From Spirochaetaceae bacterium (GTDB taxonomy: Bacteria > Spirochaetota > Spirochaetia > Treponematales > Treponemataceae), in NCBI GenBank assembly GCA_031285525.1, contig JAITWB010000026.1:1-11088 (forward strand): a stretch of DNA of 11,088 bases, given 5' to 3'. Positions 5,427-11,088 of the stretch are shown piece by piece. Each line of letters opens with the position of its first letter. Positions within the stretch are counted from its first letter, which is position 1. The notes under the pieces are model-generated. The model was not told the origin of the DNA and ran no database searches. It was given only the letters and a program-made list of their open reading frames with translations. Made by a program: the position numbers and the translations under genes.

Positions 5427-7088
5427 TTACTGCTGTGTAATATCTACCAGATCTCCGGTTCTCAACAGCCGCAGTGCATTGGCGTCATTCTGTACAAACA
5501 GACCGTTATCGGTAACAACGATGGCTGTTTGGGGGACAACCTTTATGGCTGACTTGTTCTGGAGCTGGAGGTCTGCGGAATACTTTCCTATCGCCCAGCT
5601 CTCGCCGTCTTTGATGACGGTAAAGTAGCTCGTGCCGTCGGTTACGAGAACCGCCTGATCCGCAATGTCTTCATTGCTCTGTCCTGTGATGTCGAGGGTC
5701 TCGCTGTCGATGGTAACCAACCGTATGGCGCCGTTTCCGGTGTTGGTTCCGGCGACGGCTATGTAACCGTTATCGGCGGCATAGATGGTGCGGCCTCTGA
5801 TGGAATTGACCGGAGACTCTTTCATGGTTTTTCCGGTATTGAGGTCTACCACTACCAGCTCCGAAAGCAGTTCTGTTGTGTCGATGACCTTGAGGGCATA
5901 GGCAGGGGAGGCGTTTGCGTTCGCCTGACGGTCAGCGTCTTCCTTGGCAATGATCTGCTGCTGGTCTTGAGCGATATCGACCCGTTCAGCCTGGGCTTCT
6001 TCCTGTTTCTGATCTGCAAAGTTCTGTTCCTGATCCGCTGCCTCTTGAGCTTGATCCGCTTCCTGCTGGGCGGCTTGAGTTTCCTGCTCCCGCTCCGCTA
6101 CGGCCTGCTCCTGTTCCTGAACCTGCTCTTCCGCCTGCTGGGCGGCCTGCTCGGTTTGAGACGCCTGCTGTTGAGCCTCTTCATTGTCCGGCTCATCAGC
6201 TGCCTGCTGGGCGGCCTGATCTGCGGTCTCCCGAGCCTGTTCCGCTTCCTGACGGGTCTGGTCGAGCTGGGTTTGAGCTTCATCCTGACGCTGCTGCGCC
6301 TGATTAGCCTGCTCCTGAGCGGTGTCTGCGGTCTGCTGAGCTTCATCGGCCCGTTCCTGGGCGGCTTCCGCTTCCCGTTCCTTCAGATCTACCATGTCCT
6401 TGCGGTCATCCAGTCCCATGCCTTCGTCCTGACGCATCGAGTCGGTGACAGAATCATCGGTTATTGTGGAGGTATCGATGGCGCTGAGAGTACCTTCCCG
6501 TCCCGGCGAGAGAGGGATGACGATCTGGCTTTTTCCCGGCCAATCTGCGTAATTGGTAGAAAGACCTGCCGCCTCGGCGGTGAGGTGCTGAACCACTGCG
6601 GGGGTATACTTTGCAGTGAATACCCCCAGATTGCCCCGGTATACTGCATTGTACACAGTGATAAAGGTTGCCAGCGTTGCGGCATCCCGCTCTTCATAAC
6701 CGTAAACGGATGAAAGGTATGCGGCTATGATAGCCCTGAGGTTCCTGATGTGATCGACCCCGGCATTCTGTTCAAGAATAAGAATGTCCGCATCGAATCC
6801 TGACGCCGCAGCAGGATCAACCGCATGTATGATCCGGTAGCGGTCGCCATAGGCCGAAGCAGTTCCTCCTGCGCTGATGACCTGTCCCAGATTATTTCCG
6901 ATAGTACGGATCTGATCCATACTATTGACGATGGACTGGGGACCGGTGTAGTTGATAAATTCAATAGTCTGTCCGCCGACACTTTCCAGTTCCGGCGCGT
7001 CTACTGCCTGGGCAAACACGCCCTGCGACAGGATTAATATGAGACCAATCCATGCCGCCTGTTTCATCATTTTCTGCCAAATCTTCAT
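5427..7088 (-). CDS. P83/100-family secreted coiled-coil protein
   Basis: This 553-residue protein has the build of the spirochaetal P83/100 antigens (Borrelia p83/100 and its treponemal homologues). A signal peptide of about residues 1-27 (hydrophobic AAWIGLILILSQGVFA) leads into an N-terminal domain of about 28-205 with FINYTGP, DILILEQNAGVDHIRNLRAIIAAYL and YNAVYRGN. Then comes a Gln/Ala/Glu-rich coiled coil of about 230-390, and a C-terminal domain of about 396-553 with repeated beta-strand pairs suggestive of a propeller-like fold (VVVDLNTGK, GYIAVAGT, YFTVIKDG, GLFVQND). GGAG about six bases before the ATG at 7088 supports this start. It is probably periplasmic or membrane-associated, and its biochemical function is unknown. 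It is the last of five co-directional genes, 43 bases after the nuclease-like gene. P83/100 identity rests on architecture and recalled pattern. Confidence 0.82.
   Translation of the reverse strand: MKIWQKMMKQAAWIGLILILSQGVFAQAVDAPELESVGGQTIEFINYTGPQSIVNSMDQIRTIGNNLGQVISAGGTASAYGDRYRIIHAVDPAAASGFDADILILEQNAGVDHIRNLRAIIAAYLSSVYGYEERDAATLATFITVYNAVYRGNLGVFTAKYTPAVVQHLTAEAAGLSTNYADWPGKSQIVIPLSPGREGTLSAIDTSTITDDSVTDSMRQDEGMGLDDRKDMVDLKEREAEAAQERADEAQQTADTAQEQANQAQQRQDEAQTQLDQTRQEAEQARETADQAAQQAADEPDNEEAQQQASQTEQAAQQAEEQVQEQEQAVAEREQETQAAQQEADQAQEAADQEQNFADQKQEEAQAERVDIAQDQQQIIAKEDADRQANANASPAYALKVIDTTELLSELVVVDLNTGKTMKESPVNSIRGRTIYAADNGYIAVAGTNTGNGAIRLVTIDSETLDITGQSNEDIADQAVLVTDGTSYFTVIKDGESWAIGKYSADLQLQNKSAIKVVPQTAIVVTDNGLFVQNDANALRLLRTGDLVDITQQ
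6133..6218 (-). repeat. repeated 17-mer in the coiled-coil coding region
   Basis: The plus-strand sequence GCCTGCTGGGCGGCCTG occurs at 6133-6149 and again at 6202-6218, with a shorter variant near 6063. On the coding strand it specifies QAAQQA-type coiled-coil units of the P83/100 protein. The surrounding 5990-6370 is built largely of CTG/CTC/GCC-like triplets, so slippage or recombination between units could change coiled-coil length. Confidence 0.7.
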
Positions 7089-7131
7089 ATGTACTCCTTA
7101 TCTATTTCTCCATTAACCCAAATGGTAGTGT

Positions 7132-7656
7132 TCAAACAATAGTTGTGCAAGTGATTCCATATTTCTTCAATTTCTCGGCATCAACAATCTTAAATCTGAT
7201 TTTCTTAAAAGCCGTAAAGCGATCATGATTTAAACCTGTCGGCACATACCCGCATATGTTATCGAACAACGATAGCCGTTCAGCCGCTGTCAACATATCA
7301 GAGTTGATAAAAAGCAAATAAACAACATTTTTGGTGAATAATTCAGATTTGCCTTTGGCATAAACACTAAGCAGACTGTCTTTTATTTTACTGCCCATTT
7401 TTAGGCAAAAAGTAGATTCTTTGTTTTTCACGGCTTCACGCAACATCACCAGAGTCTCTGTACGCTGTGAGTCCGATGTATTAGGATTCTGATAGTCTTT
7501 TACTTCAATAAAAAGTATGCAATTCTTCTTGTGTGCGATAAAATCTACCGCAGATAATCCACTGTTGCTTTCTATATCAAACTTAGTAGGAACGCCGCAG
7601 CGAGTGAAGTCGAATTTCAGATTTCCCTCCTCCATTACATAATCACTCATCGTCAT
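7132..7656 (-). CDS. small PD-(D/E)xK nuclease-like protein paired with an ATPase
   Basis: This encodes 174 residues (172 from the second ATG). AVDFIAHKKNCILFIEVKDYQ places Asp38 before a hydrophobic strand ending in Glu51-Val52-Lys53. This D...ExK spacing is the core of PD-(D/E)xK nuclease folds, and Glu29 could supply a further metal ligand. The rest alternates helices and strands (VVYLLFINSDML, KIRFKIVDAEK), and no second domain is recognised. The start overlaps the upstream ATPase end by 14 bases (7643-7656). ATG 7650 is equally plausible and better spaced from GGGAG. Strict overlap and shared low GC indicate the two proteins work together, perhaps as an ATP-controlled nuclease in phage or plasmid defence. 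The nuclease assignment comes from a short motif, so an inactive or non-nuclease role is possible. Confidence 0.75.
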   Translation of the reverse strand: MTMSDYVMEEGNLKFDFTRCGVPTKFDIESNSGLSAVDFIAHKKNCILFIEVKDYQNPNTSDSQRTETLVMLREAVKNKESTFCLKMGSKIKDSLLSVYAKGKSELFTKNVVYLLFINSDMLTAAERLSLFDNICGYVPTGLNHDRFTAFKKIRFKIVDAEKLKKYGITCTTIV

Positions 7657-8605
7657 CTTCTCCCATTGCGTTTGTCACAACCGCTTCAAACAACTGCTCA
7701 TTTGCCTTTTCAAGCATATTATTGGGCAGTTTGAGATATTCTGGAGATGAATTACATGCTATTTGTCCAGCTTCTGTTTTAGACAAATTATGAAACAACA
7801 CAGGAATATCTTTGTTTTTACGGACATCAAAATAGCGGGCAAGGTTGTAATCGTGGGTTGCCAGGAATATCTGTACGCCGTTTTTGGACAATTCAAGGAG
7901 GATGTCTACCAGAACCGGAACCAGTTCTGGGTTAAGGCTGTTTTCAGGTTCATCCCAAAAAAGAATAGAACCCTCTTCGAGTAATCCATTGCGGAGCAAT
8001 TTCCACAATAACCCGAACTTACGGAATCCACTGGCTTCAAGGGGAAAGGGTGTTTTTTTATTCCCTTCTTTTATAACGAAAAAAGAATCGTTTTCGTATA
8101 CAACCTCTCCGCCGATTATTTTTTTAATTTTGTCCAGTACTAATACAGCATTGGGAGTAATTTCCCGGGTTTCAGACCTTTCTGCTTTTGAGAGTATGTC
8201 TACTTCTGTGCCATCAAAGGGAAGTCTGAGTTCTCTATATAAAGCTAAGAAGCCGCGAGAATGGGATAACATTTCTGTTGTTGGAATATAGACCGCTTGT
8301 AGTTTCTTCAAAGGAGCAAGTATTACATTAGGATACCAATATTTATTGTATCCCATTTCTTCTAATGACGCTCCAAAGTAGTATTCAATATTATTCATTT
8401 CCTTAAGGCAGTTTTTGTATTTACCATCGGTTTCCAAATCAAGATAATCATTATTTTTTTGTGTCCAGCCATATAGAAGTTTCATCAATGTTGTTTTACC
8501 CGTTCCATTTTCTCCGATAAAAACATTTATTCCATCACAAAAGTCTACGGTAAAGAAACTTTTGAATATGAGAAAATTGTCAAAATCTATCCTGCTAATA
8601 GCCAT
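7643..8605 (-). CDS. AAA/ABC-type ATPase (OLD/RecF-like superfamily) of a two-gene module
   Basis: At 320 residues, this has ISRIDFDNFLIFKSF, the usual first strand and lobe of SMC/RecF/OLD-type ATPases, and a Walker A motif G31-E-N-G-T-G-K-T-T39. IPTTEMLSHSRGFLALY (107-123) is a pattern seen in stand-alone AAA_15/AAA_21 proteins. ASGFRKFGLLWKLLRNG (191-207) is in the place of the ABC signature. Walker B is ILFWDEPEN (214-222), and ATHD (249-252) holds the switch histidine. There is no long coiled coil and no C-terminal TOPRIM domain, so it is not a complete OLD nuclease; the effector seems to be the overlapping downstream gene. GGAGGG lies just before ATG 8605. The gene starts 49 bases after the propeller gene and is much AT-richer than it. 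ATPase identity is firm; a defence role is inferred. Confidence 0.9.
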   Translation of the reverse strand: MAISRIDFDNFLIFKSFFTVDFCDGINVFIGENGTGKTTLMKLLYGWTQKNNDYLDLETDGKYKNCLKEMNNIEYYFGASLEEMGYNKYWYPNVILAPLKKLQAVYIPTTEMLSHSRGFLALYRELRLPFDGTEVDILSKAERSETREITPNAVLVLDKIKKIIGGEVVYENDSFFVIKEGNKKTPFPLEASGFRKFGLLWKLLRNGLLEEGSILFWDEPENSLNPELVPVLVDILLELSKNGVQIFLATHDYNLARYFDVRKNKDIPVLFHNLSKTEAGQIACNSSPEYLKLPNNMLEKANEQLFEAVVTNAMGEDDDE

Positions 8606-8654
8606 GTTCCCTCCAACCTTTATTTCATCCGAAACTATTGCTTCGCCTTTCTAT

Positions 8655-10457
8655 CTACCGGGCGAGTTTCTCAAATGTCTTCGCCGCATATATCGATACC
8701 TTCACCCCATACCTATCGTTCATGAGGGATTTTATGATATCAAGCCCTCCTGCGCGGAAGCTGCTTGCGCCCATAAATCGGCATATCTCATACACTGAAT
8801 CGCATACGGTGTAGTAGAATCCGTCGTCCCTGATTCCCGGACGCAGGATGGCTGCCCGTATGGCCTGCACCGCTTTCCCGTTGGGGTCGAAGGCGATGAT
8901 TCCCAGTGCTTTCACTGCACTGGTTCTGAGGGAGTAGTCCTCCTCGATTTCCAGCGCCCGAATCAAAAACTGCTGCGCATCCAGGGAGCCGCTTTCGCCG
9001 AGGAGGAGCATCGCCCGGCTTCTGTCGAGCATACCCGGGGTTGCGGGATACTCTACGTCCCTCATTCCCATATTCGCCGCCCCCTGGGGAGGCTTGAAAA
9101 GCGCAATGGAAGCCAATTCTCCTATATACTCAGCCTCTTTGCTCCCTGCGGTTCCTGAACGGAAGGCCTGTTCTGCGGTGTCCATAAACCGAATCACCGG
9201 AGCGCTGGAGCCTGGAGGCAGGAGTGGGCGTTCCTGAACAGAAATAGTGTTGTAGGAACGCTCCGGGGTATAACGCTCTCTTCTGACGATGGGAGCGTCG
9301 AGCTTATATCCGGTAATGATCCAGTCCCGTCCTCCGGTGACCAGATAGCCCCCAGAGGTATAGGCTGAAGGCGAAACCTGCGCCGGGAGCGCCCGTTTCC
9401 ATTGCAGTGTTCCTTCTATAGTATACCCCACACCTATAGATCCGGCAAGAATATTAAACACACCGTTATGGTACGAAATGGACTCTATACTATTGGGATA
9501 TACTTCATATTCAAATATACCCCATTCTGTTTCTCCTGTCATGACGTTATAGGCATAAATGAAGCTGTCGCTTCCTACGGCGAGGAGAATACCGCTGCCG
9601 CCGCCGGAGTTACCTGCACAGAGGCGCAGTATTTTCCTGCTTCCCGAAGGATAGCTCCATCTGGTTTCAAGATTGCCCTTTGAGGAGCCGTTTCCGGAGC
9701 CATTTTCGGAGCCGTTTTCGGCCGTGCTGTAACAGGTGATGCCGCCGTTGGTGAAGCCGATGACCGCTCCTGCGGGGGTGTCTGCGGTTACGGCGGCTGT
9801 GTCAGGGAGCTGTATTCGGGCTTTGATTTCGCCCCAGGGAGAGAGGTGCAGCGCTTCCCTGTTCGGTAAGAGCAGGAGCAGGCTGCCGTCGTTGAGGGTG
9901 TTGGGCTTTGCCAGAGGAGCGGCAGGGAGGGTGAGGTGCCATTTTTGTTTTCCCGTTACGGAGTAACACAGGAGCCGGGAGCCGGAGAGGATGAAGATGC
10001 GGCCGTCCCTGCCCTGAACAGGCTGAAACGAGGGCTGTTCAGGGAGTGTTGCCTGCCAAAGGCGTCTGCCGTCGGGGTTGTAGAGGCTTACCCGGCGGCG
10101 GTCGGTAACGGCGATGACGAAGCCGTCTCCGGTGACGGTTATGTGGGGGGTCGCCCTTCCGGGGAGACTTGTCCGCCAGAGCTGCCTGCCGTCGTCCCGG
10201 AAGCCGTAGAGCGCCCGGTCGTCACCGGCAAATACGAAGCCGCTTTTTCCGGCGAAGGGTCCCGAAACCATGGATCCCGCTATGGCGGTGCGCCATGCCG
10301 GGTCGGGAACGCCGCCTGCGCTGACAGTTGTACCTCTGCCGGGTGTCTGGGCGGCTGTTTTTGCAGAACAGAGCAGGGCGCAGAGCGCGGCGCTCAGTAA
10401 GGCGCAGAGCCGAATCGCCGGGAGAACCCTGTATCGGAAGGGGAGGGCGCTTTTCAT
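8655..10457 (-). CDS. secreted PQQ-like beta-propeller protein with C-terminal HEAT-like repeats
   Basis: This 600-residue protein has a signal peptide (basic start, hydrophobic about 12-35, likely cut near TAA-QT). No good lipobox precedes Cys18, 26 or 30, so it is probably soluble in the periplasm. From about 50 to 390 it has repeating propeller blades marked by GxxLW turns: DDGRQLWRTSLPG, PDGRRLWQATLPE, TGKQKWHLTLP, TGETEWGIF and EGTLQWKRALP. A linker follows (about 390-475), then helices 478-600 with HEAT/PBS-like character (RSRAMLLLGESGSLDAQQFL, SAVKALGIIAF). Catalytic dehydrogenase residues were not seen, so a scaffold or binding role is more likely than an enzyme. ATG overlaps the methyltransferase stop in ATGA (10457-10454). 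The exact family is not recognised. Confidence 0.85.
   Translation of the reverse strand: MKSALPFRYRVLPAIRLCALLSAALCALLCSAKTAAQTPGRGTTVSAGGVPDPAWRTAIAGSMVSGPFAGKSGFVFAGDDRALYGFRDDGRQLWRTSLPGRATPHITVTGDGFVIAVTDRRRVSLYNPDGRRLWQATLPEQPSFQPVQGRDGRIFILSGSRLLCYSVTGKQKWHLTLPAAPLAKPNTLNDGSLLLLLPNREALHLSPWGEIKARIQLPDTAAVTADTPAGAVIGFTNGGITCYSTAENGSENGSGNGSSKGNLETRWSYPSGSRKILRLCAGNSGGGSGILLAVGSDSFIYAYNVMTGETEWGIFEYEVYPNSIESISYHNGVFNILAGSIGVGYTIEGTLQWKRALPAQVSPSAYTSGGYLVTGGRDWIITGYKLDAPIVRRERYTPERSYNTISVQERPLLPPGSSAPVIRFMDTAEQAFRSGTAGSKEAEYIGELASIALFKPPQGAANMGMRDVEYPATPGMLDRSRAMLLLGESGSLDAQQFLIRALEIEEDYSLRTSAVKALGIIAFDPNGKAVQAIRAAILRPGIRDDGFYYTVCDSVYEICRFMGASSFRAGGLDIIKSLMNDRYGVKVSIYAAKTFEKLAR
9684..9719 (-). 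repeat. three 12-bp tandem repeats encoding E/G-N-G-S units
   Basis: Plus-strand units GGAGCCGTTTCC, GGAGCCATTTTC and GGAGCCGTTTTC lie head to tail at 9684-9719. On the coding strand they give the run ENGSENGSGNGS (residues 248-259 of the propeller protein), inside a loop between blades. It looks like a replication-slippage expansion in a solvent-exposed linker. Confidence 0.88.
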
Positions 10458-11088
10458 CTGTTCTGCCCATTGGGATCAGTATTTTTTCCTACTTCTCGGC
10501 TATCAAAGATAGCTACACATTCAATATGGCTGGTTTGGGGGTAAAAGTCGAAGAGCTGCAGACTCTTGAGGGTGCAGCCTCCTGCGGCGAGTTTTACTGC
10601 GTCTCTGGCAAGGGTTACGGGGTTGCAGGAGACGTATCGGAGTTCTGTTCCTTTGAGGCCGCAGAGCCACTTGCAGACATCTCCTTCGAGGCCGTTGCGG
10701 GGAGGGTCGGCGATGACGGCGCTGAAGGGTTTGGCGGCTTCGGGACGCTGTACCCACTTGCCGCAGCTCATGCCGTAGCTGGTGTGTTTTTTCCCTGCCA
10801 GGTTTATGTCAGCCCATTTGAGGGCATCCCGGTTTTGTTCTACCAGAACCGTTTCGGCGAAGCGATCCTGTAAAAAGAGGGAGAAGACTCCGGCGCCGCT
10901 GTAGAGGTCTGCAACCCGATCTCCTTCGAGGCCGGAGCAGACGGCGGTGATCAGGCGTTCCATGAGGGGGAGGTTTGACTGGAAGAAGCCTTTTACGTCA
11001 AAGCGTATCTCCCGATCCAACAGGCGTACCCGGCAGACCTGTTCCGTGCCGTTTTCTATGAGGATGTCCCTGCCGTCTTCGGACTTGA
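10454..11088 (-). CDS. RlmD/TrmA-family RNA (uracil-C5) methyltransferase, C-terminal part (runs off window)
   Basis: About 210 residues are visible, in frame to the window edge (codons from 11086), so the TTG at 11020 is internal and the N-terminal part lies outside. The order of motifs is that of the RumA/TrmA family. VKGFFQSN (RNA-binding lead-in) comes first, then the SAM-binding loop DLYSGAGVF (near 10909), then ADPPRNGL (near 10708). Next is YVSCNPVTLARD with the catalytic cysteine at 10627-10625, and YPQTSHIECVAIF with the likely general-base glutamate. It would methylate C5 of a uracil in 23S rRNA or tRNA using S-adenosylmethionine. Which of RlmD, RlmCD or TrmA it is cannot be decided without the N-terminal TRAM/Fe-S region. 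It is translationally coupled to the propeller gene by ATGA. Confidence 0.92.
   Translation of the reverse strand, partial: KSEDGRDILIENGTEQVCRVRLLDREIRFDVKGFFQSNLPLMERLITAVCSGLEGDRVADLYSGAGVFSLFLQDRFAETVLVEQNRDALKWADINLAGKKHTSYGMSCGKWVQRPEAAKPFSAVIADPPRNGLEGDVCKWLCGLKGTELRYVSCNPVTLARDAVKLAAGGCTLKSLQLFDFYPQTSHIECVAIFDSREVGKNTDPNGQNR

Noticed and set aside
5967..6713. Long plus-strand open frame (248 codons) rich in leucine, looking like a membrane protein
   Set aside because: It is antisense to the Gln/Ala/Glu coiled coil of the P83/100 gene; CAG/GAG-type codons read backwards give CTG/CTC leucines. No ribosome site was seen, and the minus-strand protein has a signal peptide and recognisable domains.
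7110..7125. Hairpin CCATT/AATGG between the nuclease-like and P83/100 genes as a terminator
   Set aside because: The stem is only five pairs and is not followed by a T-run on either strand.
7137..8640. Inverted 8-mer CAATAGTT (7137-7144) and AACTATTG (8633-8640) at the two edges of the ATPase/nuclease pair, as possible mobile-element ends
   Set aside because: Eight bases in AT-rich DNA is compatible with chance, the left copy lies inside the coding end of the nuclease-like gene, no target-site duplication was found, and no transposase or integrase is present.
9936..10400. Plus-strand open frame of 154 codons opposite the propeller gene
   Set aside because: It is a shadow in GC-rich DNA; the minus-strand gene has a signal peptide and repeated GxxLW blades, while this frame shows no family features.
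10328..10873. Plus-strand open frame of 181 codons opposite the methyltransferase
   Set aside because: The minus strand carries unmistakable RumA/TrmA motifs (DLYSGAGVF, ADPPRNGL, SCNP) over the same bases.

Overview
The window most likely comes from a spirochaete of the Treponema type. The best markers are a P83/100-family periplasmic antigen homologue (minus strand, 7088-5427) and the presence of secreted and lipidated proteins together with an outer-membrane Ton system. A complete, co-linear Ton energy-coupling locus and mid-range base composition would fit a free-living or gut treponeme better than a host-restricted pathogen, but species assignment is inference. TGA ends several genes here, so the standard bacterial code applies.

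Left half, plus strand (1-4728): a polycistronic Ton transport locus. The C-terminal beta-barrel part of a TonB-dependent outer-membrane receptor enters from the left edge and is interrupted by one in-frame TGA (1280-1282); the same frame then continues to a normal barrel C-terminus at 1735. A lipoprotein starts on the last base of the receptor stop codon. ExbB, two ExbD paralogues and TonB follow with gaps of 14, 2 and 7 bases and one overlap of 8 bases. The set looks like one transport device: proton-driven ExbB/ExbD/ExbD motor, TonB force transmitter, receptor gate and an accessory lipoprotein.

Middle (4729-5412): a 220-base AT-rich gap holds a regular array of five 17-bp dyads (AAAAY-N7-GTTTT) with a 21-22 bp period. 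It lies just upstream of a good promoter and a gene for a small HU-like DNA-binding protein of the kind common in Bacteroidetes. A strong intrinsic terminator ends that gene. This array plus nucleoid-protein gene is the most unusual non-coding structure here.

Right half, minus strand (11088-5427): five co-directional, closely packed genes. In transcription order they are the C-terminal part of an RlmD/TrmA-type RNA (uracil-C5) methyltransferase, a secreted PQQ-like beta-propeller/HEAT-repeat protein (ATGA overlap), an AAA/ABC-type ATPase, a small PD-(D/E)xK-like protein (14-bp overlap with the ATPase), and the P83/100 protein with a long Gln/Ala/Glu coiled coil. The ATPase and nuclease-like pair is visibly AT-richer than its GC-rich neighbours and looks like an acquired two-gene module. 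It may be a defence system, but no family name could be assigned from sequence alone.
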